DNA of 64,000 nucleotides from a virus (IMGVR_UViG_3300045482_000112:1-64000); one strand, 5' to 3'; shown: positions 43,651 to 50,356, numbered from the stretch's first letter. The notes: generated by a model not told the origin, from the sequence alone. Numbers and translations: made by a program.

Positions 43651-45804
43651 ATGCTAAGCATAGAGAAATTCAAGGAAACAATTAAGGAAAAGAAGGAGCA
43701 CCTCACAGAAGCCCGTAAAGTATACACGGGCTCGTTTTCAGAGAGAGGATGGGAGAGGGACTCGTTCGCTCTCCTTTTCAATAATGACGTAAAAATCGAG
43801 GACGTAGTGGTAGGGAAGGAGCCTGCCACTGTTTTAGACAACATGGAATTCGTGGGGGGCAACTCCCACCGGGTGGTGTACATGGACCTGAAAGGGTTCA
43901 TGGCCAAATACCCCATCCTTGGAAAATGGTGGGGGGAGAAAGGAGACTCCCACCTCCTGGCCAGTATGTTTTTAAGGCCAGGAAAGTTATTCCAGGGGGA
44001 AGGGTATATTTCCCTGCCCCCAAAAAACAATAAGGAGGTCAATGATGGCCTCCTGATGACCCTGAGCCGTAAAGAATGGGGTCGTTTGGTAGAGGGGTTT
44101 GAACTGCCCCTCGAGACCGCCCTAGTTCAGGGGACGGTGTTTAGTCCCCAGGACGGAATTGTTGGAAAGGGCACCATCCGGGTGGTACTGCCCGGTGAGA
44201 AGCCCCAAACTTTTGTGGGGAGCTGGAAGTCCCTGCCCGAGGAGGTAGGGTCGCTGCTATTTTCCAGTATTTCGGTGCTGGAAACGGACGCCACCTATCG
44301 ACCCAGGGCGTCTATCAATTTACAGGAGTACACCTACTGGGCCAGGGCAAGGGGGTACTCCTTGTCTCCATGGGTCTTGGAAGAGGCCCTGGCCGGGGTC
44401 AATAAAATTATGGTGGGGGAAAAGTCCTCCATCTACAACGGGTGGGGGTACCTCTCCCGTCTAGGGATACCCGCCCCCGACTCCATGCTGAAGGAGATGG
44501 AGGAGGGCCTGAAGGGAGGGCTATACAAGGCCCTCACTCGCTGGGAGCTGTCCCGTGCGGCAGGGTGGAGGGGTAAGGTCTCCGGGTCCGAGAAGTTGGC
44601 GGACCGGGAGATTCTGATGCCCAAAAGCTCAGATACCGTGATAGGGGACACGGTATACGCCACCAGAAACCCCGCCCTACCCATCAATGGGTGGGTGAGA
44701 TACACGGTAGTGGGCCACGTAGGAGGCAATGTGGCCTATGTAAGTGGGGCGAGCGATAGCAAGTTCGCCCAAGTTTTAGGGGGAGACTTCGACGGGGATG
44801 ACCTGGTGGTGCTGTACAGGAACCCCGTGCAGGGCGAATACGAGCCCGTGGTCAACCTCCAGCAGTGGAAGGCCGAGGGAAGGAAGTACGGCACCTCGGC
44901 AGAGGACCGGTTGGCCCGCTGGAACAAGGAGCGGGAAACCAATATCGGGCAGTGGGACATCCTAGCCCGATACTGTGCCGACTTCAATATGCTGAGCGAG
45001 GAGCTGGTCCTGCAGTTCTCCAAACTCATACAGTTCAGCATCTCTCTGAAGAAGAGAGTGGGAGAACTGGAAGTGCCCAGAGTGGTATACACGGCCATGA
45101 AGATGGTGGGTCCCATGAAGGAGCTATCGCCCACCTACTTCCTCCGCACCTTCAGGGATAGCACCAAGGAGTCCCGCGAGGCCGGAATGGTCACCCACGC
45201 AGAGGCCCTGGCCGAGCTGATGCCCATTGTCGAGGCAGTCTCTGATGGGCTCGAGGCAGTCTCGGTGGGGAAAACCCGCTGGGACTTTTCGAGGGCCAGA
45301 GAAGTGGCCTTGAAAGTGAGGGACAACGACGCCCTCAAGGTGGTCGCAAAAGAGTACCTTGAGAAGTTTGTGGCCCTCAGCACCGCCAAATTCCAGGCTG
45401 CAGAGGCCGAGGATGGGGATGTACGGAGCATCCTCAATCGGGAGCTCAGGTACCTACTGCAAGTAGAAATGCCCGAGTTCATGCTGGGCCTGGAGGAGGA
45501 ACAGGCCCTGGAGTTCTCCGCCGAATTGGTCAAGGTGTTCCCCAACAGCATCTTCTGGGTGTTCGCGGTACACCCGGAATTCCTCAGAAGGGTGGCCATG
45601 GCTACCTTCGCTGGAGAGAAGGCCATGTTGGTGGGGGAGCATAGCTTGCAGGAGGGGGATACAGTTATCATCCCCCCCTACACCCGAGAAGTTGAGGTTG
45701 GAGGGCAGATGATGAAGCTCTCCAACGGAGTAATGCTCTGGGAGGAGGTGAAAACCGCCACCGTGGTGAAGGTGTATGCCAAGTCGGTGGTCCTGAAATT
45801 CTAA
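43651..45804 (+). CDS. two-barrel RNA polymerase-like protein
   Basis: 717 residues after AAGGAG. GGDFDGDDLVVLY (Asp379, Asp381, Asp383) is the metal-binding signature of the beta-prime double-psi barrel. It is preceded by GDTVYATRNPALP and VAYVSGASDSKFAQ, closely resembling YonO, crAss-like phage and QDE-1-type single-chain polymerases, where DxDGD holds the catalytic Mg. The size lies between YonO and QDE-1. I recall P23-45 also carrying polymerases of this class. Template and promoter are unknown. The nested fold lies directly upstream. Confidence 0.75.
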   Translation: MLSIEKFKETIKEKKEHLTEARKVYTGSFSERGWERDSFALLFNNDVKIEDVVVGKEPATVLDNMEFVGGNSHRVVYMDLKGFMAKYPILGKWWGEKGDSHLLASMFLRPGKLFQGEGYISLPPKNNKEVNDGLLMTLSRKEWGRLVEGFELPLETALVQGTVFSPQDGIVGKGTIRVVLPGEKPQTFVGSWKSLPEEVGSLLFSSISVLETDATYRPRASINLQEYTYWARARGYSLSPWVLEEALAGVNKIMVGEKSSIYNGWGYLSRLGIPAPDSMLKEMEEGLKGGLYKALTRWELSRAAGWRGKVSGSEKLADREILMPKSSDTVIGDTVYATRNPALPINGWVRYTVVGHVGGNVAYVSGASDSKFAQVLGGDFDGDDLVVLYRNPVQGEYEPVVNLQQWKAEGRKYGTSAEDRLARWNKERETNIGQWDILARYCADFNMLSEELVLQFSKLIQFSISLKKRVGELEVPRVVYTAMKMVGPMKELSPTYFLRTFRDSTKESREAGMVTHAEALAELMPIVEAVSDGLEAVSVGKTRWDFSRAREVALKVRDNDALKVVAKEYLEKFVALSTAKFQAAEAEDGDVRSILNRELRYLLQVEMPEFMLGLEEEQALEFSAELVKVFPNSIFWVFAVHPEFLRRVAMATFAGEKAMLVGEHSLQEGDTVIIPPYTREVEVGGQMMKLSNGVMLWEEVKTATVVKVYAKSVVLKF

Positions 45805-45856
45805 GAACCCCGGAGTAGAGGCACCTCCACAGGCTTTGCCGCGTGGGGGATGCCCA

Positions 45857-45868
45857 CCTATTATAAAA
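45857..45868 (+). promoter_or_regulatory. AT-rich -10-like box
   Basis: CCTATTATAAAAAG is an AT-rich island in GC-rich sequence, about 115 bases before the gene at 45982. It lies between a GTGGG/CCCAC hairpin and motif copy 1, where a -10 might be expected. Confidence 0.35.
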
Positions 45869-45888
45869 AGACCGTCACCTCGCTCGGT

Positions 45889-45964
45889 TACTTCGGCACC
45901 TAAGAGGGCCGCTTCGCGGCCCGAATCGGTGAGGACAAAAGAGGGAAAAGAAACAGCCCTCTGG
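45889..45964 (+). ncRNA. P2-P3 structured motif, copy 1 (partial)
   Basis: P3 is GGGCCGC-TTC-GCGGCCC (45906-45922), followed by GAATCGGTGA. The 5-base linker TAAGA precedes it. A P2 3' strand ending in GCACC is present, but I find no matching 5' strand, so this copy is incomplete. A GAGGG/CCCTC hairpin lies between it and the ribosome site of the gene at 45982. Confidence 0.55.
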
Positions 45965-45981
45965 CGTCCGAAGGAGGAGTT

Positions 45982-46299
45982 ATGGAATTAAAGAACTTAA
46001 CCCCCCATGCCCTGGTGGTTGCAGGGCGAACCATCGAGCCCTCGGGGGTCGTGGCAAGAGTTAGTGTGTCGTTCGAGGATGCCGGGTCCGTGGATGGCAT
46101 CCCCGTGGTGTCTCAGGTATTCGGGCAGGTGGAGGGCCTGCCCGAGCCCCAGGAGGGCGTGGCCTTCATCGTCAGCGGTATGGTTCTAGCGACGATAAAG
46201 GGCCGGGCGGACGTGTTCGCCCCGGACACCGGCCCCACCGCCATCAGGAACGAGAAGGGCCACATCATCGGGGTGGTCCGTCTCGTGGCAGCGGGGTAG
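45982..46299 (+). CDS. conserved uncharacterised NLTPH-type protein
   Basis: 105 residues after GGAGGAG. KNLTPHALVVAGRTIEPSGVVARV, then VFGQVEGLPEPQEGVAFIVSGMV and VFAPDTGPTAIRNEKGHIIGVVRL, match a widespread family of small bacterial and phage proteins of unknown function that I recognise by these phrases. No catalytic residues are known. The leader carries the partial P2-P3 motif. Confidence 0.75.
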   Translation: MELKNLTPHALVVAGRTIEPSGVVARVSVSFEDAGSVDGIPVVSQVFGQVEGLPEPQEGVAFIVSGMVLATIKGRADVFAPDTGPTAIRNEKGHIIGVVRLVAAG

Positions 46300-46304
46300 T
46301 TACC

Positions 46305-46562
46305 ATGGTCCCCACCCTGGCCTCCCTGGGGCGGGCGGTGTTTGTCTGCCGCACGGCCCAGGGATGGGATGTTAGCCCTCATCAGCGGGTATCCCGTAGC
46401 AGGCTGCAGGCATTTACTGCCAGCGGCCAGCTCCGGCTGCTGGATACCCCCACAATAGCCTTCGTCCAGTCGGGGGAGAAGTGGGTGCCCGCAGGCATCT
46501 ACGACTCCCCCGATGGCCCCATCGCGCTGGAGCTGCGGCAGGTAGCCGTGGCTTCGGCGTAG
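46305..46562 (+). CDS. unknown protein, 85 aa
   Basis: ATG 6 bases after the previous stop, with weak GGGGTAG upstream. Strands near the end (FVQSGEKWVPAGIYDSPDG, IALELRQVAVASA) follow a basic middle (SRSRLQAF). It could form a small beta barrel. No family recognised. Confidence 0.5.
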   Translation: MVPTLASLGRAVFVCRTAQGWDVSPHQRVSRSRLQAFTASGQLRLLDTPTIAFVQSGEKWVPAGIYDSPDGPIALELRQVAVASA

Positions 46563-46580
46563 GTAGTAGTAGGAGGACCC

Positions 46581-46730
46581 ATGTATACCAATATAGAAAT
46601 AGAAGAGCAAGGGGACGGCTGGGTAGTTTCCCAGGCGTCCAACGGCATTATAATCGGGGTCTACTCCACCTGGGAACAAGCCTGGGCAGTTGCCACCGCA
46701 ATCGATGCCGAGCTCGGCGTCCCCCAGTAG
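46581..46730 (+). CDS. small protein, 49 aa
   Basis: ATG 4 bases after AGGAGGA. MYTNIEIEEQGDGWVV, then GIIIGVYSTWEQAWAVATAI, looks like a strand pair and a helix. A terminator follows at once. Shape and size resemble small phage accessory proteins. Function unknown. Confidence 0.65.
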   Translation: MYTNIEIEEQGDGWVVSQASNGIIIGVYSTWEQAWAVATAIDAELGVPQ

Positions 46731-46737
46731 CCCCCAG

Positions 46738-46769
46738 CCCCAGGGTCCAAAAGACTCTGGGGTATTTTT
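46738..46769 (+). terminator. intrinsic terminator
   Basis: CCCCAG/CTGGGG plus GTC/GAC around a CAAAA loop, followed by TATTTTT, 8 bases after the 49-residue gene. Confidence 0.9.
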
Positions 46770-46810
46770 CTGTACCCCGGCTTGACCGGTGGTACTCCTG
46801 GCAAAAGCCA

Positions 46811-46901
46811 CAGGGCCGCATTCGCGGGGGCTATAACCCCGGCCCTGGCGATGAAGCTGAGCTTTATCGCCCTCGAGGTTCCACAAGAACCGAGAGTGAT
46901 G
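46811..46901 (+). ncRNA. P2-P3 structured motif, copy 2 (variant)
   Basis: P2 is GGCGATGAAGC (46847-46857) with GCTTTATCGCC (46861-46871), 11 bp with one G-U pair. Linker CTCGA. P3 is GGTTC (46877-46881) with GAACC (46887-46891), followed by GAGAGTGATG. An AGGGCCG/CGGCCCT helix with a GGGG/CCCC hairpin precedes it. The P3 sequence differs from other copies but keeps pairing. No gene follows directly. Confidence 0.6.
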
Positions 46902-46958
46902 GCTTTCTAAACAACAAACCAAGGTTTTGGTTGTGGGGTACAACTAAAACCTCGACAT

Positions 46959-47062
46959 GCCTCTGTGAGGGCCTACAAGGGGCCTAGAAGCGCTTACCCC
47001 CCCGTCTCCAGTCTTACCCCTACAACCGGGGGTGGAGGAGCTTCTAGGTACCCTACAGAGGC
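46959..47062 (+). ncRNA. ~110-base fold, copy I
   Basis: GCCTCTGT (46959-46966) pairs with ACAGAGGC (47055-47062), and CCTAGAAGC (46983-46991) with GCTTCTAGG (47040-47048). Between them lie a C-run, TCTCCAGT and ACCCCTA, shared with copy II. The flanking TTATAGGGGGT is also shared. No coding frame explains the match. Confidence 0.65.
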
Positions 47063-47076
47063 TTATAGGGGGTGTT

Positions 47077-47162
47077 TACCCTCGAGGTGTCGGCTCGTCC
47101 CCAGAGTTCCCTCGAGGGTACCCCGACACTCTGCAGGGCCGCTTCGCGGCCCGAACCGGTGA
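47077..47162 (+). ncRNA. P2-P3 structured motif, copy 3, with pseudoknot
   Basis: P2 is GTGTCGG (47087-47093) with CCGACAC (47123-47129). Linker CTGCA. P3 is GGGCCGC-TTC-GCGGCCC (47136-47152), then GAACCGGTGATAAGGAGG, which includes the ribosome site of the gene at 47176. TACCCTCGAGG (47077-47087) can also pair with CCTCGAGGGTA (47110-47120), which crosses P2 to give an H-type pseudoknot. Confidence 0.65.
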
Positions 47163-47175
47163 TAAGGAGGACAGA

Positions 47176-47682
47176 ATGTTATACGTGGTTTTCAACACCG
47201 ACAAGCCCACTCCCTTCGTAAATATCGGGGGGGTCCAGTTCGGCCCCCTGGGTACGGGAAAGTACCTGGGGAACGACTGGAGCTACCTGGTTATCCCCGA
47301 GGTAGCAGGGCGCTTGCTTTCCGTGCAGGTGCCTTCCAGGGCCACTGCCAGGGATGCCAGCTTCCACGGCCAGTTCGGGGATGGCGTATATGCCGTCCTC
47401 CTGGCCCGGTACAACGGGAGACGGTCCCCAACCCTGTTCCTCACCGATGAGGCCGACCATGAGCCCATCGGAACCGGAGGGGCCAAGTGCGTCTGGCAGT
47501 ACGGGGATGGCCACGGTATGAAGTTCGGGGCCCTCCTCCGGCTGGACCCCGTAGCTCAGGTAAAACTGAGCGTAACGGGGCACCACGACCACGGCTGGGC
47601 CCGTCACATCTTCAAATTTCAGGATGGGGTAGTCTCCCGCATCCCCAGGAATGGGGGCTGGAAGACTCCCCCAGTAATTTAG
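47176..47682 (+). CDS. unknown protein, 168 aa
   Basis: ATG 6 bases after AAGGAGG, directly after motif copy 3. Strand-rich: MLYVVFNTDKPTPFVNIGG, GVYAVLLARYNGRRSPTLFL, AQVKLSVTGHHDHGWARHIF. The His-rich GHHDHGW could bind metal. No family recognised. An in-frame opening at 47032 runs through the motif and is rejected. Confidence 0.65.
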   Translation: MLYVVFNTDKPTPFVNIGGVQFGPLGTGKYLGNDWSYLVIPEVAGRLLSVQVPSRATARDASFHGQFGDGVYAVLLARYNGRRSPTLFLTDEADHEPIGTGGAKCVWQYGDGHGMKFGALLRLDPVAQVKLSVTGHHDHGWARHIFKFQDGVVSRIPRNGGWKTPPVI

Positions 47683-47690
47683 GGAGAGTT

Positions 47691-47999
47691 ATGCGAATAG
47701 ACATAAAGGCCACCCTGGCCGCCCTGATGGGGATGCCGGGGGAGTTAGTCACTAGGACAAACCCCGCCAGTAGCGCGGTGGGGCCGTCCACCGAGTTTGC
47801 CGTCCGGGACCAGGACGGGGAGGACAGCCTGGAACTCCTCCTCGACTACCTGGTCATCTCCGTATCCTGGGGGTCCATGAGTTTCTGGGACCGCTGGGAG
47901 GGGGAGCCCGGAGAACCCCTGCGGTACACGGGAACCGTAGGGGACGCCCACAGAAGACTACCCGCATGGGTGGTCTTCGAGGAAGGGGGTGCGGGTTGA
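47691..47999 (+). CDS. unknown protein, 102 aa
   Basis: ATG after AGGGAGAG, 8 bases after the previous gene. MRIDIKATLAALMGMPGELV, then an acidic middle (DQDGEDSLELLLDYLV) and SFWDRWEGEPGEPL. No family recognised. The following kilobases lack convincing genes. Confidence 0.6.
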   Translation: MRIDIKATLAALMGMPGELVTRTNPASSAVGPSTEFAVRDQDGEDSLELLLDYLVISVSWGSMSFWDRWEGEPGEPLRYTGTVGDAHRRLPAWVVFEEGGAG

Positions 48000-48092
48000 T
48001 GCCCTCATAGGGTGGTTTGTCGGGTGGTACTCGAGGCGAGAGTCCTCAGGATGGCTCCCGCTAGGGGGGCTATACCCCGGCCACACCGTGGG

Positions 48093-48150
48093 GGGATGAC
48101 CTGCCTCAAAACTTTCCTAGGCAGGTACCGCCAGGTAGACGCCATGGGGG
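48093..48150 (+). repeat. dispersed repeat family B, first of four
   Basis: About 45-60 bases: TGACCT, then AAAACTTTCCTAGGCAGGTA, then CCGCC and GACGCCATGGGG. Other copies are near 48636-48700, 48761-48820 and 49229-49262; the last keeps only GCATGTACCGCC. One reading gives KTFLGRYRQVDAMG in copy 1 and KTFLGMYRRIDAMG in copy 2, so these may be gene remnants. In copy 1 ACCTGCCT pairs with AGGCAGGT. Confidence 0.55.
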
Positions 48151-48215
48151 TGCTGAAGAGGAGCGAAGCGACTGTTCCCCACCTGAGAGGGCCGCGAAGC
48201 GGTCCGAACCGGTGA
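48149..48215 (+). ncRNA. P2-P3 structured motif, copy 4
   Basis: P2 5' strand GGTGCTGAAGAG (48149-48160), loop GAGCGAAGCGA, 3' strand CTGTTCCCCACC (48172-48183), 9 of 12 pairs. Linker TGAGA. P3 is GGGCCGC-GAA-GCGGTCC (48189-48205), with one G-U pair, then GAACCGGTGA. The loop matches those of the copies at 48518 and 50376. No gene follows within 100 bases. Confidence 0.65.
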
Positions 48216-48414
48216 TGAGAAAGAGCAGAAGGAGCGCGGAGAAGCGCTCCGGGTAGGGACAGCAAAGGTAAACCCAATCCTGCACCTGAGAAAGGAGGTC
48301 ACCCCATCTATAAAGTGTGCTCCCAGCCGCAATTCCTATCCAATGAAGGGGGTAGAATCCCCCCAAATCAGGAAATGCGTCCAGGGCATACTAAAATGCC
48401 ATATGCCTCTGTGA

Positions 48415-48509
48415 GGCTCTGTAGGGGGTCTAGAAGGCTGACCCCCCCCCTCTCCAGTACTTACCCCTAGACCAGGGGGTCGAGGCGCTTCTAGGGGGTC
48501 TACAGAGCC
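48415..48509 (+). ncRNA. ~110-base fold, copy II
   Basis: GGCTCTGTAG (48415-48424) pairs with CTACAGAGCC (48500-48509), and CTAGAAG (48430-48436) with CTTCTAG (48488-48494). The intervening C-run, TCTCCAGT and ACCCCTA and the flanking TTATAGGGGGT match copy I. The outer helix differs in sequence between copies but still pairs (GAGGC versus GAGCC on the 3' side). Confidence 0.65.
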
Positions 48510-48517
48510 TTATAGGG

Positions 48518-48581
48518 GGTAATGACGGGGGGCGTAGCGACCCGTCGTTGCCCTTGAGGTTCCGAAGGAACCGAACGGGTG
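48518..48581 (+). ncRNA. P2-P3 structured motif, copy 5
   Basis: P2 is GGTAATGACGGG (48518-48529) with CCCGTCGTTGCC (48541-48552), 12 bp with two G-U pairs, loop GGGCGTAGCGA. Linker CTTGA. P3 is GGTTCC-GAA-GGAACC (48558-48572), then GAACGGGTG. It follows the ~110-base fold directly. Every P3 base pair except the first two differs from the GGCCGC type, yet all pair. Confidence 0.7.
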
Positions 48582-48852
48582 TTTAGGGGTAGCATGTCGG
48601 GAAGGTTGGCCGAATGCCCCCCACCCCAGAGAAGAGGGGGTGACCTCCGGGTTAAAAACTTTCCTGGGCATGTACCGCCGTATAGACGCCATGGGGACCC
48701 TACAGACGCCGAGCTAAGGCCCCATCCAGAGCCCGGAGGCCCCCCCGCCGCAGGGCTCGGGATGCCGGGGGGACTAAAAACTTTACGGAGCGTGTACCGC
48801 CCGGCAGGCCACAGGGGGTAACTCCCCTCAGCCGTGTTGCAGAAAGGAGGCA

Positions 48853-48861
48853 TGGTATACT
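48853..48861 (+). promoter_or_regulatory. extended -10 promoter TGGTATACT
   Basis: TGG followed by TATACT, matching the extended -10 at 41145-41153. Predicted start is near 48868. The downstream transcript is noncoding in appearance and contains strong hairpins. Confidence 0.45.
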
Positions 48862-48945
48862 GGGCAGTACCAGCCCATTTAGTCTGACTCCATAGCCCCC
48901 CTCCCATGACAAGTCGCTTCGCTCCTTGTCTGGGCGGGAGGGGGG
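48861..48945 (+). ncRNA. candidate small hairpin RNA
   Basis: Directly after the TGGTATACT box: TGGGC/GCCCA hairpin (48861-48877), then CCCCCCTCCC (48896-48905) paired with GGGAGGGGGG (48936-48945), with GACAAG/CTTGTC nested inside at 48908-48930. No T run follows, so termination is unclear. No open frame of note. Confidence 0.4.
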
Positions 48946-49050
48946 TTGGGGGGTGGGAAATGTAACGACTCACCCTAGAGATTCCTTGGGCCGAGTGAGG
49001 AATATGCGGTGCAGGACGTAGGGGAGGCATGTACCGGTGCCACGCAACAT

Positions 49051-49080
49051 CGACCCCTAACGACCCCTAACGACCCCTAT
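49051..49080 (+). repeat. three tandem CGACCCCTAA units
   Basis: Two exact copies and one with a final base change, 10 bases each. Telomere-like in look but far too short to be one. It could be a protein-binding array. Confidence 0.8.
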
Positions 49081-49515
49081 CCACCCTTTCTCCCCCTTCC
49101 CGACCCTCCCCCCTTATCCCCCTCACCCGTCACTAACCTCGTCCAGGACGAGGTTTCTCTCCTACGGAGGAGATGTCCACAGGACTATACTCAGTACAAT
49201 TCCAGTTAGGTAAACGGCTACACCACAGTCTTTTTACTTAACTGAGCATGTACCGCCAGTCCTGCTACCGACATTTCCTCCCTCACCATTCCTACCCTGT
49301 GTCTGGGACACACTTCCCCCTCGTCTTGAAGGGAGCTTCTGCTATTCTCCTTTCTCTTCTAGTACAAAGGACTGGGAGGGAAAAGGTGTATCCAGAGAGA
49401 GAAAGGGTTAACTCCATGTCCTTCACCCTAATACATGTCTTTTACTAGTAGGCATGTACGGGGTCATTGTCTTTTACCCTTAACTCCACGTCCTCTACCA
49501 GTAAAGAACAAGGAG

Positions 49516-49604
49516 AAAGGTAAGGAACGTAGAGAGATAGTAGAAAGGACTGGGAGATAAAGGGTAAGGGACGTAGAGAGACAGTAGAAAGGACTGGGAG
49601 ATAA
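49516..49604 (+). repeat. purine-rich tandem repeat, two units
   Basis: Units of 45 and 44 bases with few differences, sharing ACGTAGAGAGA, AGTAGAAAGGACTGGGAG and ATAA. AAAGGACTGGGAG recurs once near 49367. No gene spans them. Confidence 0.85.
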
Positions 49605-49665
49605 ACAATAGAGAACAGAGAGGAGATTAGGATTTTTGCTACCCTAGCCCAAGTACCCCCCTGTG

Positions 49666-49671
49666 TACAAT
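49666..49671 (+). promoter_or_regulatory. -10-like TACAAT and leader hairpin
   Basis: TACAAT with a predicted start near 49678. The leader then opens with a hairpin AAGCCCCG/CGGGGCTT (49677-49707) holding an inner GATG/CATC, followed by TTGCC. It resembles an attenuator ahead of the TnpB-fragment gene. Confidence 0.4.
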
Positions 49672-49729
49672 GAGAGAAGCCCCGCGATGTGCCCGCATCC
49701 GGGGCTTTGCCATTCCTTGAAAGGAGTGT

Positions 49730-50290
49730 ATGAAGCTCGGGAACACCCCAAACAAAACCGTGGTTGTGTACCGCCTGTACCCCACAAAGGAGCAAGAAAG
49801 TACCCTGCTGCTCACACTAGACCTAACGTGGAAGCTATACAACATCGCCCTGACGGAACGGAAGGAAGCCTGGAAACGACACAAGAAGAACCTATCCGCA
49901 TACGACCAGATGTATGCCTTACCCTACCTCAAGAAGACAAGACCCGAGTTCCAAAAGGTCTACGCTCAGGTGCTCCAGCAAACCCTTATCCAGGTGGAAC
50001 AAACGTTCAACAGATTCTTCGCAAAAGTCCGCCTGAAAGAGAAGGCAACCTATCCCCAGGTTGTAGAAAGAGGGGAGTGGACTAGCTTCACCTTTCCGCA
50101 AGTCGTGGTGGGTACAAAATGGCAAGGTCCAGGTAAGTTACGAGAAAACGGTACCGTCAAAATTCCCAAGATAGGAGACGTTCGGATAGACGTGCACCGT
50201 CCCCTTGAAGGGACACCTAAAGCCCTCACCATCAGTTACCAGAACGAGCAATGGTACGCACTGTACTCCTGTGACGTACCACCAACCTGA
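49730..50290 (+). CDS. TnpB/OrfB N-terminal fragment
   Basis: 186 residues after AAAGGAG. TVVVYRLYPTKEQESTLLLT, then a helical region (WKLYNIALTERKEAWKR) and NGTVKIPKIGDVRIDVHRPL, SYQNEQWYALYSC, match the N-terminal domain of IS605/IS607 TnpB proteins. It stops where the RuvC nuclease half should begin (usually a GIDxG motif). No RuvC or zinc ribbon is found downstream in any frame, so it is not an active nuclease. Either a remnant or a captured RNA-binding domain. No insertion-sequence ends or TnpA nearby. Confidence 0.7.
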   Translation: MKLGNTPNKTVVVYRLYPTKEQESTLLLTLDLTWKLYNIALTERKEAWKRHKKNLSAYDQMYALPYLKKTRPEFQKVYAQVLQQTLIQVEQTFNRFFAKVRLKEKATYPQVVERGEWTSFTFPQVVVGTKWQGPGKLRENGTVKIPKIGDVRIDVHRPLEGTPKALTISYQNEQWYALYSCDVPPT

Positions 50291-50308
50291 GCCCACAATA
50301 ACCACAGC

Positions 50309-50349
50309 AACCCACCCAGAAAGACACTCCATGTCCGACTGGGTGGGTT
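50309..50349 (+). terminator. hairpin after TnpB fragment
   Basis: An 11-bp stem AACCCACCCAG/CTGGGTGGGTT with a 19-base loop, followed by CTCTTGT. The T run is weak, so it may be a transcript-end or guide-scaffold-like hairpin instead. Confidence 0.55.
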
Positions 50350-50356
50350 CTCTTGT

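Larger units (their letters stand above)
48000..49665 (+). other. gene-poor structured region
   Basis: About 1.7 kb with no convincing gene on either strand. Open frames are short, overlap repeats and lack good starts. It holds motif copies, the second ~110-base fold, a dispersed repeat family, a promoter-hairpin pair, a 10-bp tandem repeat and a purine tandem repeat, each listed separately. Other hairpins include GGAGCGC/GCGCTCC near 48231. AGAAAGGAGGT at 48289-48299, an exact 16S 3'-end complement, has no start codon after it. Confidence 0.6.

Noticed and set aside
46113-46943. 276-codon open frame on the minus strand
   Set aside because: Runs antisense to three well-packed + strand genes and through a terminator and structured motif; no start signal.
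46481-46987. 168-codon open frame on the + strand
   Set aside because: Crosses the terminator at 46738 and the P2-P3 motif, overlaps two better genes, and its composition is Arg/Gly-rich shadow sequence.
48500-49030. 176-codon open frame on the minus strand
   Set aside because: Made of Pro/Arg/Ser-rich sequence over repeats; no ribosome site and no neighbours in that direction.
49445-49884. Two overlapping minus-strand open frames
   Set aside because: They cover the purine repeats and the start of the TnpB-fragment gene, which has a good ribosome site on the other strand.
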